53,713 nt of DNA. It comes from an uncultured Candidatus Melainabacteria bacterium. Its GTDB lineage: Bacteria; Cyanobacteriota; Vampirovibrionia; Gastranaerophilales; Gastranaerophilaceae. This document shows, in pieces, positions 44,168 to 52,183 of this stretch (the stretch's first letter is position 1; the number at the start of each line of letters is the position of its first letter). Position numbers and translations under genes: made by a program. The notes beneath the pieces were generated by a model. It saw only the letters and a list, made by a program, of their open reading frames with translations, was not told the origin of the DNA and searched no databases. The stretch lies in assembly GCA_949902595.1 (NCBI GenBank), contig CATLDC010000013.1:1-53713 (forward strand). Direction: 5' to 3'.

Positions 44168-45283
44168 ATGAAAAACATTATTTTTATCTTTGGAACACGT
44201 CCGGAAATCATCAAGCTTGCGCCTGTGATACTTGAATTAAAAAAGTATCCGGAAAGCTACAACGTTATCATTTGTAACACGGAGCAGCAAAAAGAGCTTT
44301 CGAATCAGACTCTTGCGTACTTTGGCTTGAAAGCTGACATAAACCTTGACTGCATGAGAGAAAACCAATCTCTTTCTTCTGTTCAGGCCCGGATTTTGAC
44401 CTCCTTAGACAAGGTTTTTCAGGAAAACAAAATTGACGCAACAATCGTTCAGGGTGACACAATGACCGTGCTTTGCGGAGCGTTAACAAGTTTTTATCAC
44501 AAGATTCCGGTTTTCCACGTGGAAGCAGGTCTTCGCTCGTACGACATTTACGAGCCGTTTCCGGAAGAAGTTATGCGCCAGATGACCTCAAGGGTTGCAG
44601 CGCTTCACTTTGCACCGACAGGGGTAAATAAAGAAGCTTTATTAAGAGAAGATATTAGCGAAGCCAAAATCCATGTTGTTGGAAACACTGTTATCGATGC
44701 GCTTTTCTGTCTTTCAGACGAGGTTATTGAGAACTCAAAAAGATTTTTTGAAGAGAAGAGCATTCCGATTGATGACAAGCTTGTTCTAATCACCGCGCAC
44801 AGGCGAGAGAACCATGGGGAGAGAATTGACAGGATTATTGAGGCAATATCTTATCTTGCAAAAAAATACGACGACCACACATTTGTTATTCCGGTTCATC
44901 CGAATCCGAACGTGAAAAACAAGATTCATGAGCGGCTTGGCGGGTTCAAGAATATCCACCTTTTGACGCCTTTGGATTATCCTTATCTTGTTTATCTGAT
45001 GAAAAATGCGAAGCTAATTCTAACCGATTCCGGCGGGATTCAGGAAGAAGCGCCGTCTTTTGCCTGTCCGACTCTTGTTATGAGATACGAAACAGAGCGC
45101 AAGGAAGGTATTGATGCCGGAGTTTCCAAGCTGGTCGGTGCTGATTACGAAAAAATTCTTGAAGAGAGTGAAAAAATCTTATCGTCTACAAAAGCGCTCA
45201 CAAGGTTAAAGGCTCAGAATCCTTACGGTGACGGAACTTCTTCGCTTAAAATCGAAAAAATAATAAGAGAATATCTCGGGTAG
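44168..45283 (+). CDS. wecB: UDP-N-acetylglucosamine 2-epimerase (non-hydrolysing)
   Basis: 371 aa from the ATG at 44168 (MKNIIFIFGTRPEIIKLAPV). FGTRPEIIK, QGDTMT, VEAGLRSYDIYEPFPEE and TDSGGIQEEAPSF are the family signatures; FVIPVHPNPNVK lies between the two Rossmann domains. It makes UDP-ManNAc for surface polysaccharides. It stands at the left end of the surface-sugar region (44-53 kb). The -10 element lies 7 nt before the ATG, so the mRNA should be leaderless. Confidence 0.95.
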   Translation: MKNIIFIFGTRPEIIKLAPVILELKKYPESYNVIICNTEQQKELSNQTLAYFGLKADINLDCMRENQSLSSVQARILTSLDKVFQENKIDATIVQGDTMTVLCGALTSFYHKIPVFHVEAGLRSYDIYEPFPEEVMRQMTSRVAALHFAPTGVNKEALLREDISEAKIHVVGNTVIDALFCLSDEVIENSKRFFEEKSIPIDDKLVLITAHRRENHGERIDRIIEAISYLAKKYDDHTFVIPVHPNPNVKNKIHERLGGFKNIHLLTPLDYPYLVYLMKNAKLILTDSGGIQEEAPSFACPTLVMRYETERKEGIDAGVSKLVGADYEKILEESEKILSSTKALTRLKAQNPYGDGTSSLKIEKIIREYLG

Positions 45284-45315
45284 CAAATTTATTTTTTACC
45301 GGTTTTAAGATAAAT

Positions 45316-46028
45316 ATGAGAATTTCGTTTAACATAATATATACAATAGCAAGCCCCAATCATTTAAATCCCAGCCAAGCGGCAGGCATTGCACTGTTTT
45401 TTGCAGACCGGATTTAGAGTGGGACAAGTTTTGCAGTTTTTTAGAGAACAAATACAGAAATACAGACAAAGTAAACACTTTTATTCTAGGCGGCTCTGAC
45501 GGAAGCGAGACTTACTCATACATAATGAAAATGTTTATGAATCTGAAAAACAACGCATACAAATTCATGCCTGTAAAAACCGTGGAGCAGAATCCCGTGC
45601 TGCACGAAATTGCAGAATCAGGAAGCATCCCTATGCGTTTTGAAACATTTGACCTGTTTATGAGAGAAGTAAATCTCATTGGAAAAGAATTATGCAACGC
45701 TCCAAGAAGTTATTTCCAACTCCAGGACAAGAAAATGATAATGGGTTCTGAAATAAAGCAGCACGCAAAGTTTATCAATGACAATCTTCTTAACGTGCTG
45801 CCTGAAGTTCCAAAGAGTAACACAGTTTTATTGATGAGAAACACACTGCCTTATCTCAATGACAGAGACCAGTTGAGGGCCATCAATCATATTCAGAATA
45901 TGGACAAATCCTGCACTGTAGCAATCGGAGACTATGACACTGATTTAGGCAACATGACCTCGATTTTGCTAGAATCCGTCGGGTTCAAAAAAACAGGGTT
46001 AAAAAATGTGTTTGAGAAGCCGCACTAA
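45316..46028 (+). pseudogene. CheR-like SAM-dependent methyltransferase, frameshifted
   Basis: An ATG at 45316 opens a frame (MRISFNIIYTIASPNHL...) that stops near 45416. The second frame, open from about 45360 to 46028, continues it: RPDLEWDKFCSFLE, GGSDGSETYS (SAM-binding-like), TVLLMRNTLPYL and LLESVGFKKTGL near the end, as in CheR-type methyltransferases. One extra T in the TTTTTT run at 45397-45402 would join both parts into a ~237-aa protein. The downstream part alone would start at the ATG at 45525 (167 aa) without a good ribosome-binding site. Either a disabled gene, a phase-variable gene, or an error in the run. The 3' end overlaps the convergent glycosyltransferase stop by 4 nt. Confidence 0.65.
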
Positions 46029-47047
46029 TTGATAACCGCTTTCACCGCGATATTATCCGGCCGCATTTTAACCTCGCGCATCTTGGCGATTAGACCGTCT
46101 TTTGTGCGGCAATTAACAAACGACTGTTTTTCGTAATCATTAATAAACTTGTTATTCTTTATGATATTTTCATCCATTCTGTTAATAAGCGCCTGAATCT
46201 TATTGTAAGCAAAATTAATCAAGTCAGGAGTTATGCATGCAAGAACAATATCAATATATCCAAACTCTCTTTTGTACAGGTGGGCAAGAAGGTTTTCGTT
46301 CTTTATATTGTGTTTGTCCAAAAACCTGTGGATTTCATCGCTTCTATCAAACGGATTATTAATATTAACAACTGTGCTTGAAGATTCCGGATTTGTTATT
46401 CTGTAATAGTAATAAGCATTGTCGGTATAAAGAATCTTCTCAGCAGAGCAAAGGGTTTTAACCTGAAACGGATTGTCAGCCCAGCCGGCGCCTTTTGGCT
46501 CTACAAAGCTTATGTTGTTTTTATTCAGGAAGCTTTTTTTGTAGATACAAGACCAGATGCTCGGGTGGAAATACAAGAATTGAGGGCAGTCATCGATTGT
46601 GCAAACCTCTTCCGGCATAGAATAATCACAAGACCAGTTTATCTTTGTAATGCTCTTTTCAGAGTTATTGCTTCCGTCTCTGTACTCATAATACGCAGAT
46701 TTGACAATATCGGCATCTTCAGATGATGCGAGGTTGTACATTTCTTCATACATATTGCTTGAAATATAGTCATCCGGCTCAACAATCGCAATATACTCGC
46801 CTTTAGCGAGTTTAAGTCCGCAGTTGCATGCAGCTCCGTAGCCCGCATTAGCTTTATTTAGTATAATAATTCTGCTATCAGCAGACTGATATTTTTCAAG
46901 AATTTTCTTAGACTCGTCCTTGGAGCCGTCGTTAATACAAATTATTTCAATATCTTTCAATGTCTGGTTAATTATGCTTTCCAAACACTCTGACAGGTAT
47001 TTTTCGACATTATAAACAGGTACAATTACAGAAACTTTGTAATCCAT
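46025..47047 (-). CDS. Family 2 (GT-A) glycosyltransferase
   Basis: 340 aa from the ATG at 47047, with AAGGAGG upstream. VSVIVPVYNVEKYLSECLES, IICINDGSKD and IVEPDDYIS (the DxD-like metal site) define GT2. The region after residue ~200 is variable and sets the acceptor. It is on the opposite strand to the later polysaccharide genes. Donor and acceptor sugars are unknown; transfer during capsule or O-chain synthesis is likely. Confidence 0.9.
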   Translation of the reverse strand: MDYKVSVIVPVYNVEKYLSECLESIINQTLKDIEIICINDGSKDESKKILEKYQSADSRIIILNKANAGYGAACNCGLKLAKGEYIAIVEPDDYISSNMYEEMYNLASSEDADIVKSAYYEYRDGSNNSEKSITKINWSCDYSMPEEVCTIDDCPQFLYFHPSIWSCIYKKSFLNKNNISFVEPKGAGWADNPFQVKTLCSAEKILYTDNAYYYYRITNPESSSTVVNINNPFDRSDEIHRFLDKHNIKNENLLAHLYKREFGYIDIVLACITPDLINFAYNKIQALINRMDENIIKNNKFINDYEKQSFVNCRTKDGLIAKMREVKMRPDNIAVKAVIN

Positions 47048-47211
47048 ATTTTCCTCCTTAAAAATTGTTTTAATCACTACCTTTTTAAAATACAGTAAGC
47101 TGTTAAAAAATATATTAGATGGGCAGGCACATTTATATAATTATCTTAAGGTTGCAGGGCTTTCCGACATCTGCTATCATGAAGATATAAGACAAACAGC
47201 AAAGGCAATCC

Positions 47212-48243
47212 ATGCCCTCAAAGAAGCTAAAACGAATTACCCCGCAAAACTATTTAAAGTACTACTACGATATCCCTTACGAGGGAAAGACTTCTGCTGG
47301 CAAACCGCTTAGAAAACTCAAGGGAATCACCTGCCCGTATCGCGGTATCAAAATAATACCGAGTGAAACAATAAAGGGATTTGAAAAGAATCTGGCAAAA
47401 TGCAAGACAGCAAAGGATTGTGTGGATTTGCTCTCCAACTATCAGTCCAACATGCTTGATGTAGAAAAATCAATCTACGCAATTTTCAAGGATTTTGCGC
47501 TCATAAACCCTGATGATGACCTTCAAAACTGTCTCCAGATGATTAAGACCAACAGTCTCACAAAATTAAAGCTTGAGGAAATGGAGGTTCTAGATGATGT
47601 GGATTTTCTTACCCGAAAACTCTCACCGCAAACAGCTTTAAGAATCAGGGCCAAGACCACAAAGTGCAGGCAGATTATATTAAGCAGTTCAAAGCATGAC
47701 ACTTTCAAGCGTAAGACTTTTTTAAATTCATTGGAAGAAATCATCCCGAACGAGAACGAGCGGGAAATATTCAGCAACATCAAAAACAAGGCGCTTTTCC
47801 TTCCGACATCAGAGAGCAGCCGCAACGCCTTCATCGTCAAGTACTCAAAGCGCACCCAGACAGAAATCGTACGTCGTATTTTTATTGCCTCAACCGGTTC
47901 GATTGAGCATGTAACACCTGCATCAAACGGCGGATTGAACACAATGGGGAATTTTCTTCTAACCACGGCAAGCGGGAACCGTTACCGCGAGAACATGGAT
48001 TTGTGCGAGTACATAAAGCGTCACCCGAAAATACCTGAGTACATGCAGCTTTACATTGACGACATAATCCGTGAAATCCACAACGGCAACCTTGAAGGGA
48101 ACGAAACATATCCATATAAAATCAAGAAAAAGCTTTACGAGGAATCAGAGGGAAGGATTATGATAAGTCTTTGCGCTTACAGGTACTCGGAAGAGGAGGC
48201 AGCGCAGGCTGTAGAGGCGTATGAGAAGCGCTGGAAGAATTAA
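47212..48243 (+). CDS. HNH-type endonuclease-like protein, unknown N-terminal domain
   Basis: 343 aa. Residues ~225-265 carry IEHVTPASNGGLNTMGNFLL and SGNRYREN, the H...N...N pattern of HNH nucleases, but without the usual zinc cysteines. The N-terminal ~200 residues are helical and not recognised; ITCPYRGIKIIP is a noticeable motif. The product could be a nuclease toxin, a phage-defence or a mobile-element nuclease; nothing nearby (immunity gene, transposase) decides. Codon use is like its neighbours. A 38-bp palindrome covers the stop codon. Confidence 0.6.
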   Translation: MPSKKLKRITPQNYLKYYYDIPYEGKTSAGKPLRKLKGITCPYRGIKIIPSETIKGFEKNLAKCKTAKDCVDLLSNYQSNMLDVEKSIYAIFKDFALINPDDDLQNCLQMIKTNSLTKLKLEEMEVLDDVDFLTRKLSPQTALRIRAKTTKCRQIILSSSKHDTFKRKTFLNSLEEIIPNENEREIFSNIKNKALFLPTSESSRNAFIVKYSKRTQTEIVRRIFIASTGSIEHVTPASNGGLNTMGNFLLTTASGNRYRENMDLCEYIKRHPKIPEYMQLYIDDIIREIHNGNLEGNETYPYKIKKKLYEESEGRIMISLCAYRYSEEEAAQAVEAYEKRWKN

Positions 48244-48260
48244 TTCTTCCAGCGCTTCTC
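48223..48260. repeat. 38-bp perfect palindrome covering the HNH-gene stop codon
   Basis: GAGAAGCGCTGGAAGAATT followed by its exact reverse complement. No T tract follows on either strand, so it is not a standard terminator although it lies between two convergent genes. Confidence 0.8.
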
Positions 48261-48272
48261 AAAAACCTACAT

Positions 48273-49304
48273 TTATTTTAATTTACAATATTCCTCATCG
48301 CTAACTTCTTCAAGCCACTCATTAGAACCGCCTTCTGATGGGACTTCTATTGCAAGGTGGCTAAACCAGCTGTCAGGTGCAGCGCCATGCCAGTGTTTTA
48401 CTTCCGGCGGAATATTAACAACATCGCCAGGTTTCAGCTCTTGAGCCGGCTTACCCCACTCCTGATAATAACCCCGACCTTGAACCGCTATCAAAATCTG
48501 GCCGCCTTTATGGTGTACATGCCAGTTATTTCTGCATCCGGGTTCAAAAGTGACATTTGCAATACCAACCTGTTCCTTGTTTAATCTATTCAAATAGCTT
48601 TGTCCTTTAAAATATTTTGCATACGCGGCATTTGGCTCACCAACTGCAAACATTTCATTTTTAGGAACACTCGTAAGGGTTAGAATTTCTTTTATTTGCT
48701 CATCATTCAAGCCGGTATTCTTACCCATGCGAATATGAGCATTTAGCTGCGGCTCAAGCCCTTTCATAGAAGACAAGGCAGCGATAGTCGCAATTTCTCT
48801 TTCCTGATAGCTAAGCACCCCTCTTGCAAAAATATCTGCAAAGAGGTGTTCTTTTAAATATGAATCAATCGCCGGCGCAAACTCAAAAATTTCTCCTTTG
48901 ACATGGTCTCCTGTTAGTTCCACCTGAACATTATCTCCGTATGCAAATTTATCTGTTCCGTCCGGCAAAATTTTAGGCTCTGCGCCGATTTTATCTTTTT
49001 TATCCTGGCGCGAATTAACGACCTTCATAAATGTCGCAATCCCGTTCAGGCTTCGCGGAAATCCGCAATAAGCATACATCTGAACAAGTATTTCTTTTAT
49101 TTCATTAACAGACAGGCCTTCATCTAATCCCTTGTTCAAAGTCTTTTCAAGGTTTTGCAGGTCACCTGATGCGGTATAAGCTGAAATCATAACAATATTC
49201 TGCTGTTTTTTCGTTAAAACATCTTTTGCCATACACTTTTCTCCCGTTATTGCAGCTATTACAATCGTAATCAAAAATACTAATAGAAACTTTTTCAGAA
49301 TCAT
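48273..49304 (-). CDS. Exported carboxymuconolactone decarboxylase (AhpD-like) + cupin fusion
   Basis: 343 aa. Signal peptide MILKKFLLVFLITIVIAAI...EKCMA. Two CMD-type helical units follow: residues ~28-95 (LNKGLDEGLSVNEIKEILVQ, YCGFPRSLNG) and ~150-222 (LSYQEREIATIAALSSM, NTGLNDEQIKEIL). A cupin domain (~240-335) has NWHVHHKGGQILIAVQGRGYY and IPPEVKHWHG with the metal-binding histidines. The usual CxxC of AhpD is missing. Such fusions occur as oxidative or aromatic-ring enzymes; the substrate here is unknown. It faces away from the glycosyltransferase gene across the inverted-repeat segment. Confidence 0.85.
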   Translation of the reverse strand: MILKKFLLVFLITIVIAAITGEKCMAKDVLTKKQQNIVMISAYTASGDLQNLEKTLNKGLDEGLSVNEIKEILVQMYAYCGFPRSLNGIATFMKVVNSRQDKKDKIGAEPKILPDGTDKFAYGDNVQVELTGDHVKGEIFEFAPAIDSYLKEHLFADIFARGVLSYQEREIATIAALSSMKGLEPQLNAHIRMGKNTGLNDEQIKEILTLTSVPKNEMFAVGEPNAAYAKYFKGQSYLNRLNKEQVGIANVTFEPGCRNNWHVHHKGGQILIAVQGRGYYQEWGKPAQELKPGDVVNIPPEVKHWHGAAPDSWFSHLAIEVPSEGGSNEWLEEVSDEEYCKLK

Positions 49305-49359
49305 ATTCGCTCACTCCAAGAATCGATTAATCATTTTCTATATAATAACACATATATAA

Positions 49360-49509
49360 CTCAACAAATTGTATATTTTGTTGACGCCCTTTATTTCATA
49401 AGCGCTTGAGAGCTTAATATTTACAAACAGTATCAACTGCTCAATGTTTGTGATAAACTAATTTTGGGTATATTTTCAGGAAAAGCAACAAAATATACAA
49501 TTTGTTGAG
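49360..49509. repeat. 24-bp perfect inverted repeats around a 102-bp promoter-like segment (candidate invertible element)
   Basis: Arms 49360-49383 (CTCAACAAATTGTATATTTTGTTG would exceed the limit in full; it begins CTCAACAAATTG and ends TATATTTTGTTG) and 49486-49509 are exact reverse complements. Each arm is itself a near-dyad: CAACAAA, 8-nt centre, TTTGTTG, the layout of recombinase cross-over sites. The inside contains the 15-mer TTTGTGATAAACTAA (49447-49461) found before der, followed by TATATT, facing the polysaccharide genes. No recombinase gene is in the window. Confidence 0.65.
49447..49474 (+). promoter_or_regulatory. Candidate promoter for the polysaccharide genes, inside the inverted-repeat segment
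   Basis: TTTGTGATAAACTAA with a TGA-TAAACT extended -10-like element, then TATATT at 49469. It points toward the gene at 49534. Inversion of 49384-49485 would turn it toward the CMD-cupin gene. Confidence 0.4.
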
Positions 49510-49533
49510 CATCGCTTATTCAAAAGGTATGAA

Positions 49534-50712
49534 ATGTTAAAGGGTTTAATAAGCAGAAAAAAAGAAAAGAAGCACGTATTATACCAGATAGCTGGTATAA
49601 AATTTCGTGTTAAGCATCCCATTGATAAACAATTAGCAAAAGACTTTATTGAGCACACTGTTCCGGAAAAAACAGTTTTGATTATTGAAATAAACGACTG
49701 CCACAAAGAAACAATTCCCGGGTATTACAAGCACCTTAAGGAGTTGGGATACAACGTAGAAATTCTAATTCAGTATGGAAGTGACGGATTATTTTCTGTG
49801 CTTCCCAAAGTCACAGTGGTTTGGGAATGCAACAATAGCACTTTTGCACATATTATTCAAAAAGCAAATTTCAAAAAATACCACTGTCTTTTGTTTAACT
49901 CAAAACGCATTTATTGTAAGAAGAATGATACTGCTGTAGAAGGGATTGATGTATCCGAATACCTCAAAAAAATTCCGGAAGGAAAGAACAAAAATATTTA
50001 CGTACAGCATCATATTAACAAAATCAATGAATACAATCCGGAAACCCAAATCATACTTGCAAACCCAGCCAAAGAGGAGCTACTAGAGGCCAATATTGTT
50101 AACCCTAATTATTTTGGCGATGTTTCAATAACATCAAAAAACACCGGATTAGTCAGATTTATCACAGTAGGGGAGCTTTCTTCTCTAAGAAGAAACTCAG
50201 GACTGCTTTTAGAGGCCGTAGAGGATTTGCACAATAAAGGTGTAAGGAATTTTAAAGTTACTGTAATCGGGTCAGGAAATTTAGATAGAATAAATCCTAA
50301 AATTCAGAATTATTTCAACATTTTAGGGCGTGTAGATTTTCCTCTTATGTTCAAATCATTAGAGGAAGCCGATTATTTTTTGCCGCTTCTTGATCCGGAG
50401 CTGAAAGCGCACAGAAGGTATATGGATTCCGGAACATCCGGGAGTTTTCAATTGATTTACGGGTTTTTGAAACCATGCATTATTCACAAAACTTTCGCTG
50501 ATATTTACGGGTTTGATACTTCTAATGCATTGATTTATGAAGACAACAGCAAGATTTCAAAAAAAATGCACGAAGCGATTAATTTTTCTGATGAATCGTA
50601 TTTATCGATTCAAAACAATCTTAAAACCGGTGTCGAACGAATTAACAATTTATCGCTTAGCAACCTTAACAGAATCTTGAACAAGGGATTAAAACAAAAT
50701 GATGAACACTAA
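49534..50712 (+). CDS. Probable GT-B fold glycosyltransferase (GT4-like)
   Basis: 392 aa. AAAAGG lies 7 nt before the ATG. The C-terminal half has ITVGELSSLRRNSGLLLEAVEDL and KVTVIGSGNL, as in the UDP-sugar domain of GT4 enzymes, and ADYFLPLLDPE. The N-terminal half is less conserved; residues ~18-30 (YQIAGIKFRVKH) are a basic motif often found at the start of O-chain glycosyltransferases. It overlaps the next gene by 14 nt. It transfers a sugar of unknown identity in a surface polysaccharide. Confidence 0.7.
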   Translation: MLKGLISRKKEKKHVLYQIAGIKFRVKHPIDKQLAKDFIEHTVPEKTVLIIEINDCHKETIPGYYKHLKELGYNVEILIQYGSDGLFSVLPKVTVVWECNNSTFAHIIQKANFKKYHCLLFNSKRIYCKKNDTAVEGIDVSEYLKKIPEGKNKNIYVQHHINKINEYNPETQIILANPAKEELLEANIVNPNYFGDVSITSKNTGLVRFITVGELSSLRRNSGLLLEAVEDLHNKGVRNFKVTVIGSGNLDRINPKIQNYFNILGRVDFPLMFKSLEEADYFLPLLDPELKAHRRYMDSGTSGSFQLIYGFLKPCIIHKTFADIYGFDTSNALIYEDNSKISKKMHEAINFSDESYLSIQNNLKTGVERINNLSLSNLNRILNKGLKQNDEH

Positions 50713-52183
50713 GAAAATTCCAATAGTATTTGCTTTTGACGACAATTACGCACTGCCTGCAAGCATTGCAATAAAATCATTGCTGGACACAAAAAAAGAG
50801 GGCACTGAATATGAAATCATAGTTTTTCATGGCGGGCTCAAGACGAAAACAATAAAAAAATTCAGCACTATTGCAAATATTCGCTGGATAAAAGTTGAAG
50901 AAAAGCAGTTTAAGGATGTGCCGATTGGATGGAGCGGGCTTGCAACATATTACCGTTTGCTTATCGCAGATTTGCTGCCTGAGTATGACAAAGTTATCTG
51001 GTCTGATGTGGATGTTCTGTTCAGAGGCGATTTATCAGAAATCTTTAATCAGGACATGGAAGATGCTGATTGGGGTGGAATCATTGCAGAAAGGCAAGAT
51101 GAGCAAAACGGGATTCACACACATTTTGACGAGAATACAAAACCATATATTTACATGCCGGGGTTTATGCTGGTTAACACGAAGCTTTGGAGGGAAAAAA
51201 AGTTAGCCCTGCGGTTTTGGGATATTATAAGAGAATATCAGGACAGGCTAAAGATGTTTGACTTAGATATTTTGAACCTTGCTGCTGACAAAATCATGCC
51301 GGTGCCCTTTAGTTATTGCGTCTTAGAAAACATATACGACGCAGATGATATATCCACTGCAAGAGAGTATCCGTGGTTATCAAGAGCGCAGGGAGAAAAA
51401 GAGTTATTAGACGCAAAAGCCAATCCTGTAATCATCCATTACGCAGGTGAGCGGGCGAAAATCTGGAACAGGGATATTAACGAAATTCCATGCTACTATA
51501 GGGAATATTTGCTAAGCTCTGTATTCAATAACAGAAATAAGTCGTATTATAGAAAGACAAAGTTGAAAATATTATTACTGGGCTTGCTCATACTTTTGTG
51601 TCCGATAAAACGGATTCGAAAGAATTTGAGGCACAAAAAGCAAAAGTTGAAAGAGACTATTGCTCCAAAGAAAACAAGTTCAATATATGAAAACAATTTT
51701 ATTTCCAGCACTGTCTGTATAGGTAGTCCTGAAAACGTAGAACTTGGCGGGAAAATATATATTGGAGAGGACTGTAAATTATATGCAGAAGGCGGATTAA
51801 AAATCGGCGCTTACACAAAAATCGGGCAAGGGTGTTTAATTATGACAACCGCTCATAATTACAAAAGCCAAACAAGAATACCATTTGACCATATAGGAAT
51901 TTTGAGAAGAACAGAGATAGGTAAAAATTGCTGGCTTGGAGTTCGTTGCATAATTTGCGGCGGGGTAAAGATTGAAGACGGTGCAATTATTGGAGCCGGA
52001 GCTGTTGTAACAAAATCGGTTCCAAAATGTGCCATTGTTGCAGGAAATCCAGCGAGAATAATTGGTTGGCGGGATAAAGAACTTTATAATAAACTTGAAG
52101 AATCAGGGATGAATTTTCCGCAAGAAAAAGAACCTCCTAGAGAATGGATTCGCGAAGAAGGATTTAAGGAGTACTATGAGTAA
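50699..52183 (+). CDS. GT8 glycosyltransferase fused to a hexapeptide-repeat acyltransferase
   Basis: 494 aa. Residues ~1-275 are a GT8 domain: PIVFAFDDNYALPASIAIKS, WSDVDVLFRG (DxD, near 101-106) and a late HYAGERAKIWN with the conserved histidine. A hydrophobic/basic linker (LKILLLGLLILLCPIKRIRK, near 290-310) follows. Residues ~325-460 are left-handed beta-helix repeats ending GVKIEDGAIIGAGAVVTKSV and AIVAGNPARIIGWR, the acetyltransferase signature. One chain may therefore add a hexose and acetylate the glycan at the membrane. Overlaps its neighbours by 14 and 8 nt, so this is an operon with the glycosyltransferase and epimerase. Confidence 0.85.
   Translation: MMNTKKIPIVFAFDDNYALPASIAIKSLLDTKKEGTEYEIIVFHGGLKTKTIKKFSTIANIRWIKVEEKQFKDVPIGWSGLATYYRLLIADLLPEYDKVIWSDVDVLFRGDLSEIFNQDMEDADWGGIIAERQDEQNGIHTHFDENTKPYIYMPGFMLVNTKLWREKKLALRFWDIIREYQDRLKMFDLDILNLAADKIMPVPFSYCVLENIYDADDISTAREYPWLSRAQGEKELLDAKANPVIIHYAGERAKIWNRDINEIPCYYREYLLSSVFNNRNKSYYRKTKLKILLLGLLILLCPIKRIRKNLRHKKQKLKETIAPKKTSSIYENNFISSTVCIGSPENVELGGKIYIGEDCKLYAEGGLKIGAYTKIGQGCLIMTTAHNYKSQTRIPFDHIGILRRTEIGKNCWLGVRCIICGGVKIEDGAIIGAGAVVTKSVPKCAIVAGNPARIIGWRDKELYNKLEESGMNFPQEKEPPREWIREEGFKEYYE

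Noticed and set aside
49360..49509. Insertion sequence or MITE with target-site duplications
   Set aside because: No flanking direct repeat is visible and the dyad arms plus the promoter-like inside fit a regulatory or invertible element better; not fully excluded.
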